In this document: positions 42,021 to 51,719 of the stretch, piece after piece
How positions within the stretch are numbered: the first letter of the stretch is position 1
How the letters are laid out: each line of letters opens with the position of its first letter
NCBI RefSeq assembly: GCF_003474385.1
Contig: NZ_QUCY01000001.1
Span: 197,240 to 261,239, forward strand
Source: Senegalimassilia sp003474385
GTDB taxonomy: Bacteria; Actinomycetota; Coriobacteriia; Coriobacteriales; Eggerthellaceae
Reading direction: 5' to 3'
Length of the DNA stretch: 64,000 bases
Notes under the pieces: model-generated
The model's input: the letters and a program-made list of their open reading frames with translations, nothing else
Databases searched by the model: none
Told to the model about the DNA's origin: nothing
Translations under genes and position numbers: made by a program

Positions 42021-43022
42021 TTACAGCAGGATCTTCACAAGGTCCTTCACGCGGTTGGAATAACCCCACTCGTTGTCGTACCAGGACACGACCTTGACCA
42101 TGTTGGACTTGCCGCCCATGACCATGGTGAGCTTGCTGTCGAAGATGGAGGAATGGTTGTTGCCCACGATGTCGATGGACACGATGGGATCCTCGGTGTA
42201 CTCGAGCACGCCGGCCAGCTCGCCTTCGGCGGCTTCCTTCATAGCGGCGTTGATCTCCTCGATGGTGACCTCGCGCTCAAGCTCGACCGTCAGGTCGACC
42301 ATGGAGCCATCGGGCGTGGGAACGCGCGTGGCGAAGCCGTCGAGCTTGCCTGCCAGCTCGGGGAGGACCAAGGACACGGCGCGAGCGGCGCCCGTGGTGG
42401 TCGGGATCATGGACATGGCTGCGGCGCGGGCGCGGCGCAGGTCCTTATGCGGCAGGTCCAAGATCTTCTGATCGTTGGTGTAGGAATGGATGGTGTTCAT
42501 GTAGCCGCGCTTGATGCCGAACTTCTCAAGCAGCACCTTGGCGACGGGGGCCAGGCAGTTGGTGGTGCAGGAGGCGTTGGAGATGATGTTGTGCTGATCC
42601 TTGTCGTACTGCTCGTCGTTGACGCCCATGACGACGGTGATGTCCTCGCCCTTGGCCGGGCAGGTGATGACGACCTTCTTGGCGCCGGCCTTGATGTGCT
42701 TGCTGGCAAGCTCGCCGGTCTTGAAGATGCCGGTGGACTCGACGACGACGTCGACGCCCAGCTCGCCCCAAGGCAGGTTCTCGGGATCGCGCTCGCACAG
42801 GACCTTCACGGCATGGCCGTCGGCCACGAAGCCATCCTCGGTGACCTCGACCGTATCGAAGGCGCGGCCGTGGACCGAGTCATACTTCAGCAGGTGAGCC
42901 ATCGTCGGGATGTCGCCGAGGTCGTTGACGGCCACGACCTGGATCTCCGGGTCCTTGACCATGGCGCGGTACGCCAGACGTCCGATGCGGCCGAAACCGT
43001 TGATGCCTACTTTGATTGCCAT
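42021..43022 (-). CDS. gap: Glyceraldehyde-3-phosphate dehydrogenase
   Basis: NAD-linked oxidative step of glycolysis. 333 residues: Rossmann motif GINGFGRIGRLAYR at residue 6, catalytic Cys in SNASCTTNCLAP near 150, NAD contacts VNDLGD near 32, and the C-terminal SWYDNEWGYSNRV. ATG 43022 follows AAAAGGAG. A TTGACT hexamer at 43087-43092 may be its -35. First gene of the gap-pgk-tpiA-gpmI cluster. Confidence 0.98.
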   Translation of the reverse strand: MAIKVGINGFGRIGRLAYRAMVKDPEIQVVAVNDLGDIPTMAHLLKYDSVHGRAFDTVEVTEDGFVADGHAVKVLCERDPENLPWGELGVDVVVESTGIFKTGELASKHIKAGAKKVVITCPAKGEDITVVMGVNDEQYDKDQHNIISNASCTTNCLAPVAKVLLEKFGIKRGYMNTIHSYTNDQKILDLPHKDLRRARAAAMSMIPTTTGAARAVSLVLPELAGKLDGFATRVPTPDGSMVDLTVELEREVTIEEINAAMKEAAEGELAGVLEYTEDPIVSIDIVGNNHSSIFDSKLTMVMGGKSNMVKVVSWYDNEWGYSNRVKDLVKILL

Positions 43023-43176
43023 TGCGTATCTCCTTTTCATTCAGATACTCAAGTTATGGGCCATACGAAATGCTAGTGTAGCGGAAAGTCAAACGCTTGC
43101 GGCGCGAATTTGGCAGACGGTCGACAAGCGCAGACCAACGCGTCCCGCCTAACGACAGGACGCCGGTTACTATCGG

Positions 43177-44118
43177 TTACCGATTCTGATTCTCCAGCTC
43201 AGCGGCCAATTGCTCGATACGGCGCACGCGATGGTACACCGCCGATTTCGACAGCGGAGGGTTGGCGAGCTCGCCGAGCTCCTTGAGCGTCGCCTCTGGA
43301 TGACGCACGCGCAGCTTGATGAAGTCCTGCAACGCCGGAGGGAGGTTCTCCATGCCGTGCGCCTCCACCACCTGCCTGATGGCTCGAATCTGGTCGATCG
43401 CCGCACGCGAGGTTTTAGCCTGGTTGGCGATTTCCGCATTGGTCTGACGGTTCACGTCGTTTCGAACGCTTTTTATGACGCGTGCGTTTTCCATGGCAAG
43501 CGCGCTTTGATGAGCGCCCGCAAGCGCCAGGAACTCAAGAATGGCGCTGCCGCTTTTCAAATACACCATATAGGAATTGCGTCGCTGCATGATGCGTGCC
43601 TTGATGTTCTTGCGAGCCAGAAGATCCACAAGGCCATCGGCCAGCTCCTCGGTTTCGACGATCACCTCGAAATGGAAATCGCCGCGAGGGTCGGATACGA
43701 ATCCGCTGCCCAGGAAGGCGCCACGCAGATATGCGGCCGCACAGCAATCCTTGGCTACCAACTGCTCGGATACGCCGAGCACCAGACCGCCTTCAGGAGA
43801 CAGCACACCCATATCCACCAAAGCCGCAGCAAGCTGAGGCTGGGCGGGAACCTCGATCAGGTAGTTCGGCGTTTTATGCAAGACGCTTCGCCGAACCGTC
43901 AGGTTGGTTTTCAGCCGATACAGCTCATGCAGCAGCTTGATGACCAAACGCGCCACCGACGGGGCATCGGTGGCGATCTCCACGCGATAGCGGTTCTTGC
44001 CCGACACGAACAGCGTGCCCTCGATGCGCACAAGCGCAGCCAAAACGGCCTTATCGCAATGACTGCACGTTGCCGGCACGCGCGAAAGCTCGTCTTTTAC
44101 CTCTGCCGTGAACGACAT
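43177..44118 (-). CDS. whiA: DNA-binding regulator WhiA
   Basis: WhiA joins a LAGLIDADG-like domain to a helix-turn-helix; in actinobacteria it controls division and sporulation genes, elsewhere division and envelope processes. 313 residues, starting MSFTAEVKDELSRV, with the C-terminal helix-turn-helix (TLKELGELANPPLSKSAVYH). It overlaps the end of yvcK by 22 bp. Next to rapZ and yvcK it forms the conserved trio of Gram-positive genomes. No sporulation is implied here. Confidence 0.95.
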   Translation of the reverse strand: MSFTAEVKDELSRVPATCSHCDKAVLAALVRIEGTLFVSGKNRYRVEIATDAPSVARLVIKLLHELYRLKTNLTVRRSVLHKTPNYLIEVPAQPQLAAALVDMGVLSPEGGLVLGVSEQLVAKDCCAAAYLRGAFLGSGFVSDPRGDFHFEVIVETEELADGLVDLLARKNIKARIMQRRNSYMVYLKSGSAILEFLALAGAHQSALAMENARVIKSVRNDVNRQTNAEIANQAKTSRAAIDQIRAIRQVVEAHGMENLPPALQDFIKLRVRHPEATLKELGELANPPLSKSAVYHRVRRIEQLAAELENQNR

Positions 44119-45248
44119 AAGCGCAACACCCCCGTGAACGCCTCGCGCAGCAACAACGGGTCATGCCAGGTGGGACGCTGCGGATCGACCAAGTTGCGCA
44201 CAAGCACGACAGGGCCCTTGCTTTGAATGGAGCGCAAATCCGGGTAGTCTATGCGCACGGGGCGCACGCGCCTTCCCGCCTCCTCGCCCGGAGCGACCGT
44301 GAATCGGCTATCGCCGACGTTAACCCCCGTGACCGCACGGAAGGTGCCCGTCTCGGAAGCGTCGGGGCGAACGGGAAACGGACTGTGCACGAGCACGTAA
44401 TCAAGCAGCCCGCGCATGCCGTGCGCGAGCAACGCCTCGACATGCTCGCGCGCCGTAAGGCCCCATGTCTCGCCCTGCATGTCCGCCAAGGAGCAGACGA
44501 ACAGGGTTGCCCCCTTCGATTGACGGATGGCATCCACCACGCCCGGGACCAGCAGGTTCGGGATGATGGACGTGAACAAGCTCCCCGGCCCGAGCACGAT
44601 CAGGTCGGCATTGCGGATGGCATCGAGCGCCGGCCGGTATGCCTGGATCTTGCCCTGACCGCGCAACTGCACGTGTGCAAGCGCCGTACGCGAATGACAG
44701 GCAACCGCCTGGCCCTCGATATAGCGCCCATCGCGCGTGCGCGCGACCAACGACACGCGATCGAGCGTTGAAGGGTACACATGTCCACGCGCGTTGAGCA
44801 AGCGCTCGCAGATCTGAACGGCTTGCGGAAACTCGCCCGTGGCGTCCTCGAGCGCGGAAAGCATGAGATTGCCCAGCGTATGATTGTCGGCAAACGGGAA
44901 CCGGTATTTGAATGCGCGCGTAAGCGGGTCCTCGGGGTCGGCCGCCATAGCGCATATGCACTTGCGGATATCGCCCGGAGGAGTGACGCCTGCCCGTTCG
45001 CGCAGGATGCCCGTCGACCCGCCATCATCGGCCATAGCGACCACGGCGGAGGTTTCCACGCCCATGGAAAGGAGCGTGCGAATGGAAACGGGCGCACCCG
45101 TCCCGCCGCCGATGACCACGGCTTTCAAGCTGCTGGTCTCCGGCACTACGGGATTTGCCGCATACAGCGGCGCGAACGCCTCGGTCATGGACGGGTCATG
45201 GGGGAAATGACCGCCCTCCATATGGCTTTCGTGTAGCATCTCGCTCAT
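44097..45248 (-). CDS. yvcK: YvcK/CofD-family UDP-sugar-binding protein
   Basis: YvcK (GlmR in Bacillus) binds UDP-GlcNAc and tunes carbon flow to the cell wall. 383 residues with AVVIGGGTGAPVSIRTLL near 48, the conserved MADDGGSTGILRER near 75, PPGDIRKCI near 92 and GPGSLFTSIIPNLLV near 220. ATG 45248 follows the rapZ stop by one base (TAGGATG), with GAAGG upstream. Tight packing with rapZ and whiA. Confidence 0.94.
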   Translation of the reverse strand: MSEMLHESHMEGGHFPHDPSMTEAFAPLYAANPVVPETSSLKAVVIGGGTGAPVSIRTLLSMGVETSAVVAMADDGGSTGILRERAGVTPPGDIRKCICAMAADPEDPLTRAFKYRFPFADNHTLGNLMLSALEDATGEFPQAVQICERLLNARGHVYPSTLDRVSLVARTRDGRYIEGQAVACHSRTALAHVQLRGQGKIQAYRPALDAIRNADLIVLGPGSLFTSIIPNLLVPGVVDAIRQSKGATLFVCSLADMQGETWGLTAREHVEALLAHGMRGLLDYVLVHSPFPVRPDASETGTFRAVTGVNVGDSRFTVAPGEEAGRRVRPVRIDYPDLRSIQSKGPVVLVRNLVDPQRPTWHDPLLLREAFTGVLRLCRSRQR

Positions 45249-45249
45249 C

Positions 45250-46203
45250 CTATCGGCCTTCGACCGGCTTCGCAGAAGCGTTGATGAGCTGTCCATCGAC
45301 GCCTTCGGCAAGTTTCAGGTCGCGATGCGCGACGCTGACGCGATAACCCTTCTGCTTGAGATATTCCCCCGTGGACTCGGCAAGGGCCACGCTTCGATGT
45401 TGACCGCCGGTGCACCCGACGGCGATGGCGAGCTGCTGCTTGCCCTCCGCCACGTACCCAGGCATGACGCAATCGAGCAGCGCACGCCAGCACTTCTGGA
45501 ACTCCTCGGTTTCAGATCGGCACAGCACGTAATCTCGCACAGGCTTGTCAAGGCCGGTGAGGGGACGCAGCTCGGGATCGTAGTACGGATTGGGAAGGAA
45601 TCGCACGTCCATGACCAGATCGGCATCCACGGGAGCGCCGTGTTTGAAGCCGAACGAGTACACCGTGACCTGCAAGCCCTGGCGCTCCTCGCCGGGAGCG
45701 AACAGCGCGCGGATGGTGCTGCGCAGCTGAGCGGGCATCATATCGGTGGTGTTGATGACGTGGTGCGCCTGCTTGCGCACATCGTAGAGCATCTCGCGCT
45801 CGCGCTCGATCCCGTTTGCGATGGAGCTGCCGTCGGTGCATAGGGGATGGCGGCGACGGCTTGATTTGTAGCGTGCGATGAGTTTCTCATCATCGGCATC
45901 CAAGAACAGCACCCGATAATCGACGCCGGCGCTTTTGAGCTTTGAGAGCTCCTCCATCAAGCTTTTGAAGAAGCCGCCGCTGCGCGCGTCGCACACCACG
46001 GCGATGCGTCGATGGTTATCGGGTTGGCCGGGCATGCCGGTTAAGGCCAGCAGATTCCCGATAAGGGCGCTGGGCAGGTTGTCCACGCAAAAATATCCAA
46101 GATCCTCGAACGCATGCATGGCCTCGGTGCGCCCCGCACCGCTCATGCCGCTCACGATAACCAGCTCGGGCATGTTCTCAAGCTCGCTTGCAACCTCGGT
46201 CAT
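45250..46203 (-). CDS. rapZ: RapZ/YvcJ-family nucleotide-binding adapter
   Basis: In E. coli RapZ steers RNase E to the sRNA GlmZ; in Gram-positives YvcJ is a GTPase-like protein of less clear role. 317 residues: P-loop GMSGAGRTEAMHAFE near 17, LGYFCVDNLP near 33, SFGFKHGAP near 205, and the C-terminal IGCTGGQHRS motif (here VGCTGGQHRS). ATG 46203 follows GGAAGGAG and the uvrC TGA. Confidence 0.94.
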   Translation of the reverse strand: MTEVASELENMPELVIVSGMSGAGRTEAMHAFEDLGYFCVDNLPSALIGNLLALTGMPGQPDNHRRIAVVCDARSGGFFKSLMEELSKLKSAGVDYRVLFLDADDEKLIARYKSSRRRHPLCTDGSSIANGIEREREMLYDVRKQAHHVINTTDMMPAQLRSTIRALFAPGEERQGLQVTVYSFGFKHGAPVDADLVMDVRFLPNPYYDPELRPLTGLDKPVRDYVLCRSETEEFQKCWRALLDCVMPGYVAEGKQQLAIAVGCTGGQHRSVALAESTGEYLKQKGYRVSVAHRDLKLAEGVDGQLINASAKPVEGR

Positions 46204-46204
46204 G

Positions 46205-48265
46205 TCACGAATCTCCTTCCCCGCCGACGACCATTTCATTTCTTGCCTGCTCATTATACTGCTGCAGCACCGTATACAGCTCGTTGGCGACTTGGACGGG
46301 CACCACCTTGGCATCAAGGATGTCTTGCAGGCTTGCAGCCTTGAGCCGTTTGAAGCTCTTGAAGTGTTTGAGAAGCGCCTTCTTGCGCACCGGACCTAAG
46401 CCTTCGACCTCGTCCAAGATGCTTGCCGTCATGCCCTTGCCGCGCAATTGGCGATGGAATTCGATAGCGAAGCGGTGCGCCTCGTCTCGAACCTGCTTGA
46501 CCAGATACAAGCTGGCGCTACCGCCCGGCAGCACCACCGGACCCGTATCCTGCCACGGCACGAACAGCTCCTCATCGCGTTTAGCCAGGCCGCACAAGGC
46601 GATATCATGGATCCCCATGCTGTCGAACTGCTGCATGACGGCATTGAGCTGCGGTAGGCCGCCGTCCAAGATGATAAGATCGGGCTTTTTGCCGAACCGT
46701 TCATCGGCCATGCGCTCGGCGCAATACCTGCGGCTCATAACCTCCTGCATGGACAGGAAATCGTTCGCCTCGTCAAGCTGGGCTTTGATCTTGAAACGTC
46801 GGTACTGCCCCTTGTCGGGCCTTCCGTTGGTGAACACCACCATGGACGCGACGGTATAAGTGCCATGGTTGGTGGAAATGTCGAAGCATTCGATGCGCAT
46901 CGGCGGCGCATCGAGCGCCAAGGCGCTCTCCAGCTGCAGCAAAGCATCGTTAATGCGCTTATCCTCGTAATTCGTGCGCACTTTGTAACGCATGAGCGTG
47001 TGCTTGGCGTTCTGCTCGGCCATGGAGACCAGATCTGCTTTCTCGCCGCGTTCCGGGACCGAGATGCGCACCTTGGCGCCATGCGCGCTAGCAAGCTTGC
47101 CGGTAAGCCACTGCTCCATGGCCTCGGCATCCTCGGGCATGACGCGCACGACCACCTCGTGCGGGATGGATGTGGTGGCATCATAGTAGCGCAGCAGGAA
47201 CATGTGCAGCAGATCTTGGTCGGGAACATCGTTTCCGCGGTTGAGCACGAACTCGTTGCTGTTGATGATACGACCCTCGCGCACCATGAGCACGTGCACG
47301 CCGGCGATGGTCTCCTCGCGGAAAAACCCGATGACATCGGCATCAAGATTGCGAGAGCTTACCGCATGTTGTTTGTCGCATAGCCCGTTTATCGTATCGA
47401 TTCGAGCCTTGATACGACCCGCCCTCTCGAAATCAAGCTCAGCCGCAGCCTCTTGCATTTCCTGCGAAAGCTCCTCCACAAACTCCCGATGGTTGCCCGA
47501 GAGGAAGCGCTCGATACGGCTGACGTTGGCGGCATACTGCTCAGGCGTGACGCGGCCGCAGCACGCCCCGGGCCCCAAGCCCACATGCGCATCGAAGCAA
47601 GGACGGACATCGGTGGCCAAGCACGCGAGCGGATCCTTTTCCAGTTTGCGCTTCAGCGAACGCCAATCAGCGCAGCTCGACGAGCACAACGGCACCACAC
47701 GGCGCGCAATGTCGACCATGCGGCGAGCAGCTCGACTGTCGGTATAGGGGCCGAAATAGCGCGTGTCGGCGCGATGCTTCTCACGCGTATATTTGATTGC
47801 AGGGAACACATCGCCCTTCGTGATGGCGATGAACGGGTAGGACTTATCGTCTTTGAAATCGGCGTTGAACCAAGGGGCATGCTGGTTGATGAGGTTCTTC
47901 TCAAGCACCAAGGACTCGTGCTCGTTGCCGACCACGATGTATTCGAACGTGCAGATCTGTTCGACGAGCAGCGGGATCTTCGCGCGCTCATCTTGGAAGT
48001 TGACATATTGACGCATGCGCGCACGAAGCTGTTTAGCCTTGCCGACGTAGATGACCTGCCCGTGCTTGTCTTTCCATAAATACACGCCGGGTAGCGTCGG
48101 CACCGCATCAAGCTCACGCTTGATGCGCGCAAGCTTCTGCTCGAACGTCTCCCCTTCCGGGACGCGAACGCCTTCATCCCCGGCGATACCCTGCGCCTTT
48201 CCCGAACCGCCTTCGGTGAAACCCGAGGTTCGGCTATATCGTTGGAATTCCTCCGGCTTGCTCAC
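46205..48265 (-). CDS. uvrC: Excinuclease ABC subunit C
   Basis: Makes both incisions in nucleotide excision repair. 686 residues: GIY-YIG domain (LPGVYLWKDKHGQVIYVGKA near 58), UVR motif region (AELDFERAGRIKARID near 250), RNase H-like domain with CFDISTNHGTYTVASMVVF, and a C-terminal helix-hairpin-helix (VEGLGPVRKKALLKHF). GTG 48265 overlaps the pcrA TGA as GTGA and has GGAGG 4 nt upstream. Co-transcribed with the helicase. Confidence 0.97.
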   Translation of the reverse strand: MSKPEEFQRYSRTSGFTEGGSGKAQGIAGDEGVRVPEGETFEQKLARIKRELDAVPTLPGVYLWKDKHGQVIYVGKAKQLRARMRQYVNFQDERAKIPLLVEQICTFEYIVVGNEHESLVLEKNLINQHAPWFNADFKDDKSYPFIAITKGDVFPAIKYTREKHRADTRYFGPYTDSRAARRMVDIARRVVPLCSSSCADWRSLKRKLEKDPLACLATDVRPCFDAHVGLGPGACCGRVTPEQYAANVSRIERFLSGNHREFVEELSQEMQEAAAELDFERAGRIKARIDTINGLCDKQHAVSSRNLDADVIGFFREETIAGVHVLMVREGRIINSNEFVLNRGNDVPDQDLLHMFLLRYYDATTSIPHEVVVRVMPEDAEAMEQWLTGKLASAHGAKVRISVPERGEKADLVSMAEQNAKHTLMRYKVRTNYEDKRINDALLQLESALALDAPPMRIECFDISTNHGTYTVASMVVFTNGRPDKGQYRRFKIKAQLDEANDFLSMQEVMSRRYCAERMADERFGKKPDLIILDGGLPQLNAVMQQFDSMGIHDIALCGLAKRDEELFVPWQDTGPVVLPGGSASLYLVKQVRDEAHRFAIEFHRQLRGKGMTASILDEVEGLGPVRKKALLKHFKSFKRLKAASLQDILDAKVVPVQVANELYTVLQQYNEQARNEMVVGGEGDS

Positions 48266-50451
48266 ACTACCTCCAGCTTGACGCGAAACGAAATGCAACG
48301 CGGCGTGTCCAAATCGTCGAATGCGATGATATAGGCCCGCTTCTGCTCGTCGATGCCCTGCACCACGCCCTGTCCGAACGCTTTATGGGCAACGCGCGTG
48401 CCCGGTTCGATGGACGCCTGCCCGGCCATATCGGAGATCCAGCGATCAGTCGCCTGATAAGCGCTACGGGCGTCATCGAGCTGGGAGTCAGCGAGCCTAT
48501 TTGAAAACTCCAAGGCCGCAGGGTCGATATCGAGGAGGAACCGCGAAGGATACCGCGGCGCTCCCTGATGGCCGAAACCCTCGGCCTCGGTAAGGTACAG
48601 CCCATCCTTGGCGCGCGTGAACGCCACGAACGCGAGGCGGCGCTCCTCCTCCATGGCCTCAACCGTACGCGTTTTGCGCGACGGCAGCACGCCTTCGGAC
48701 AGCGAGCAAACGAAGACGTGGTTGAATTCCAGGCCCTTGGCAGCATGGATGGTCATAAGACGCACATTATCCTTCGACGCATCCGCGATATCGGCATTGG
48801 AGAGCAAGGCTACGTGGTGCAGATAGTGGTCAATGGTAACCTCCTCGCCGCATGTTGCCTCGAACTCGTATACCGATTGCTTCAGCTCGGCAAGGTTATC
48901 GAGCCGCTCCTGGCTTCCCTCGGTGCGCAACATCTGCTCGTAGCCGCTTTCGTCGAGCAGCGCCGAAAGCACCTCCGACACCGGGCGGCCCTCAACGGAC
49001 CTGCGAAAACCATGCACAAGCGCTATAAGCTGCTTCGCCTTCGTGCGTTTGAAGATATCATCCTCGCATGTTGCCTCAAGAGCCTGCAGCATGGTGCATC
49101 CGTGCTCGTCGCAATACTGCTGCAGATACGCCATGCGACGTTGGCCGAGATTGCGCTTGGGCACGTTAGCCACGCGCAAAAATGCCAAGTCATCCCCTAC
49201 CGCGATAAGGCGCAGGTAGCACAGCGCATCCTTGATCTCGCTTCTGCCGAAAAAAGGCACACCGCTGAACAGCGAATATGGAATATCCGCATCGAGAAAC
49301 GCCTCCTCGACCGAACGCGATGCGTAATGCGCGCGATACAGCACCGCCATATCGCGATAAGCAATCCCCTTGCTATGCAATGCAGCCACGCCTTCGGCGA
49401 TCCACGCCGCTTCGGCCTGGGGCGATACGGCATGATGCCAGACCGTCGGACCGAACGAGCGCCGCGCGGCGACAAGGTCCTTTGGGATACGCATATGGTT
49501 TTTCGCGATAAGCGAGTTCGCCACCGCAAGCACCTGAGGCACCGACCGATGGTTCTCAAGCATCATGATGGTGCGCGCGCCGGGGAAGCGCTTATCGAAG
49601 TCAAGCAGCAGGTTCACGTCCGCGCCACGCCACGTGTAGATAGTTTGGTCGGGGTCGCCGACCACGAACAGGTTCTTGTGATACCCCTGTAGCACCTCCA
49701 TAAGCCGGTATTGCAACGCATCGATATCCTGGAACTCGTCGATCATGATGTATTCCAATCGCTGCTGCCATTTGAGACAGATTTCAGGGAACCGCTCGAA
49801 CACGTAGAGCGTGAATACGATCAGGTCGTTGTAATCGAGCCCAAAGCACTTCCGCTCCTGGTAAAGATACCCATAGAAGATGATGTCGCGCACGTTATCA
49901 GCCTGCAGATACCTGTCATGCAACTCGGCGATAGACCATTCGAGCATGTCCAGATAATAGCTGGGATGCTCCTTGAGCTTCTGCATCTCGATCATGTCGC
50001 GCGCATTCGAAAACGTCATATCGCGCAACGTAAGGCCTCGTTCTTCATAGATGGTCTGCAACATGGCATCGATGTCGGCGTTGTCGAGCACCAGAAAGCT
50101 TTTCGGATACCGTACGGCATGGGAATCTTCCTGAAGAACCGAAACGCAAAAGCCATGGAACGTGTTGATGTAACCAGTGTCATGATCGCCGGTAAGACGA
50201 CGGATACGCCCGCGCATCTCGCTGGCAGCCTTGTTCGTGAACGTGACGCACAAGATGTTGCCGGGCAAAATGCCCAGCTCGTTGACCAAGTATGCGAACC
50301 GCTGCGTCAGCGCGGCCGTTTTCCCCGTACCGGCACCCGCGATGACGCGTACGTAGCCTTCCGTTGCCGTGACGGCCTGCTGTTGGGCCGCATTGAGCTG
50401 CGGCTCTTCATCGATCCTGCCCATTGCACGATATGTCGTCATAGAATCCAT
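48262..50451 (-). CDS. pcrA: UvrD/PcrA-type DNA helicase
   Basis: 3'-5' superfamily 1 helicase of repair and replication restart. 729 residues: Q-motif LNAAQQQAV, Walker A AGAGTGKTAALTQRF near 40, Walker B MIDEFQDID near 235, GDPDQTIYTWRGA near 260, and late motifs MTIHAAKGLEFNHVFV near 575 and VAFTRAKDGLYL near 620. The C-terminus (GTRVAHKAFGQGVV) is the PcrA-type RNA polymerase-interacting fold. ATG 50451 has no ribosome site but lies 7 nt after TATACT. Two LexA boxes upstream. Confidence 0.95.
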   Translation of the reverse strand: MDSMTTYRAMGRIDEEPQLNAAQQQAVTATEGYVRVIAGAGTGKTAALTQRFAYLVNELGILPGNILCVTFTNKAASEMRGRIRRLTGDHDTGYINTFHGFCVSVLQEDSHAVRYPKSFLVLDNADIDAMLQTIYEERGLTLRDMTFSNARDMIEMQKLKEHPSYYLDMLEWSIAELHDRYLQADNVRDIIFYGYLYQERKCFGLDYNDLIVFTLYVFERFPEICLKWQQRLEYIMIDEFQDIDALQYRLMEVLQGYHKNLFVVGDPDQTIYTWRGADVNLLLDFDKRFPGARTIMMLENHRSVPQVLAVANSLIAKNHMRIPKDLVAARRSFGPTVWHHAVSPQAEAAWIAEGVAALHSKGIAYRDMAVLYRAHYASRSVEEAFLDADIPYSLFSGVPFFGRSEIKDALCYLRLIAVGDDLAFLRVANVPKRNLGQRRMAYLQQYCDEHGCTMLQALEATCEDDIFKRTKAKQLIALVHGFRRSVEGRPVSEVLSALLDESGYEQMLRTEGSQERLDNLAELKQSVYEFEATCGEEVTIDHYLHHVALLSNADIADASKDNVRLMTIHAAKGLEFNHVFVCSLSEGVLPSRKTRTVEAMEEERRLAFVAFTRAKDGLYLTEAEGFGHQGAPRYPSRFLLDIDPAALEFSNRLADSQLDDARSAYQATDRWISDMAGQASIEPGTRVAHKAFGQGVVQGIDEQKRAYIIAFDDLDTPRCISFRVKLEVV

Positions 50452-50458
50452 AACGAGG

Positions 50459-50518
50459 AGTATATCAAACAGGGAACGCCTGTTCTATATCGATATGATA
50501 TATTTCGAACAATTGTTC
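50459..50518 (-). promoter_or_regulatory. pcrA promoter with two LexA boxes
   Basis: GAAC-GCCT-GTTC (50474-50485) and CGAACAATTGTTCT (GAAC-AATT-GTTC, 50507-50518), 33 bp centre to centre. The TATACT -10 is at 50459-50464, so the first box occupies the -35/-10 spacer. An alternative start using TTGTTC as -35 with TATAGA as -10 would also be covered. Confidence 0.75.
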
Positions 50519-50525
50519 TCAGGTC

Positions 50526-51719
50526 CTACTTTGAGCTCTGAGCTTTCATACGCTTGATCAGCACGAATGCGCAGTACAGCAAGGCGAGAAACGCGATGAA
50601 GGCCCCCACGAAACCCACATCGGCAATGGTGTCGAACGTGCACACTCCGCCGCCGATGAAGCTCCCCGTGCCGATGCCGAGGTTGAAGATACCGGAGAAG
50701 ATGGCCATCGCGACCGTCTGCTCGCCATCGCTTGCGAACTCGATGATCTCGGCCTGATAGACGATAGAGTACCCCGAACCGGCGATGCCCCACAGCATGC
50801 AGACGGCGAACACGCCGACGATGCCGAGGGCGGCAGGCCGCAGGAGCAGCAGTGCCAACGCCACACCCGCGACGACCCACACAGCGAAGGCCCAGCGATG
50901 GCCGCGATAAAACCGTGAGCATATCGCGCTTCCGACGAGCCCTGCGATGCCGAAGGCCACCAACGCCATGGTGACGACTTGCTCGTCCATACCGCCAACC
51001 TGCAGCAAGAACGGCTCGATATAGCTATAACCCGTGTAGTACCCCATGGCGTACAAAGCAGTCACGATGAAGATGCCCATGAGCACCTTGTTCCGCAAAA
51101 TGCTGGGAAGCTGCTTGAGCGTGAAGGGCTTGCTGGCCGGGATCTTCGGGAACACCACCGCCAAGTACGCCAGCACCAGCGCGCTTACCGCGCATACGCA
51201 GCCGAAGGTCTGGCGCCAGCCCAACCAAAGCCCCACCATACGACCAAGCGGCAACCCAACAACCATGGCAAGCGCCGAGCCGGTGACCACGGCGCTAACG
51301 GCCATAGGCGCGTGCCTCTCGTCGACGACTTTCACCGCCACGGGAGCTGCAATGGCCCAGAACACCGAATGGGCGCAGGCGACCACCAAACGCGCTGCCA
51401 TGAGCAAACCATAGCTGGGCGCCAGGGCCGAAAGCGCCTGCCCGGCACAGAACACGCCGATGACCAAGAGCATAAGCGGTCGAAACGCCAAACGGGAACC
51501 CAATATCATAAGGGGAAGCGACAGCAGCATGACCGCCCAGGCGTACACCGAGATGATCAGCCCCGTCACGCCCTCGCTCGTCCCGAACGAGGCGCCGATG
51601 CCGGTCAGGAGGCCGACGGGCATGAACTCAGAAGTATTGAATATGAACGCGGAAACGGTGATGCCGATCAGGGGCAACCATTCCCGCAGCGTAAGCTTGC
51701 TATCCACAAACCTTGTCAT
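50526..51719 (-). CDS. MFS transporter, sugar/drug efflux (SotB/AraJ-like)
   Basis: 397 residues with twelve membrane helices. Opening segment WLPLIGITVSAFIFNTSEFMPVGLLTGI is typical of the DHA1/SotB-AraJ exporters, followed by the loop 2-3 motif (LGSRLAFRPLMLLVI) and a short central loop (PKIPASKPFTLKQL). Likely exports sugars or drugs; substrate unknown. ATG 51719 is 11 nt after AAGGAAG; an upstream ATG at 51776 has no better site. It ends next to the pcrA promoter. Confidence 0.82.
   Translation of the reverse strand: MTRFVDSKLTLREWLPLIGITVSAFIFNTSEFMPVGLLTGIGASFGTSEGVTGLIISVYAWAVMLLSLPLMILGSRLAFRPLMLLVIGVFCAGQALSALAPSYGLLMAARLVVACAHSVFWAIAAPVAVKVVDERHAPMAVSAVVTGSALAMVVGLPLGRMVGLWLGWRQTFGCVCAVSALVLAYLAVVFPKIPASKPFTLKQLPSILRNKVLMGIFIVTALYAMGYYTGYSYIEPFLLQVGGMDEQVVTMALVAFGIAGLVGSAICSRFYRGHRWAFAVWVVAGVALALLLLRPAALGIVGVFAVCMLWGIAGSGYSIVYQAEIIEFASDGEQTVAMAIFSGIFNLGIGTGSFIGGGVCTFDTIADVGFVGAFIAFLALLYCAFVLIKRMKAQSSK

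Noticed and set aside
39792..43076. Plus-strand open frame of over 1000 codons opposite tpiA, pgk and gap
   Set aside because: It is antisense to three certain genes; high GC at third positions leaves such frames open. Composition is His/Asp/Gly-rich and fits no protein.
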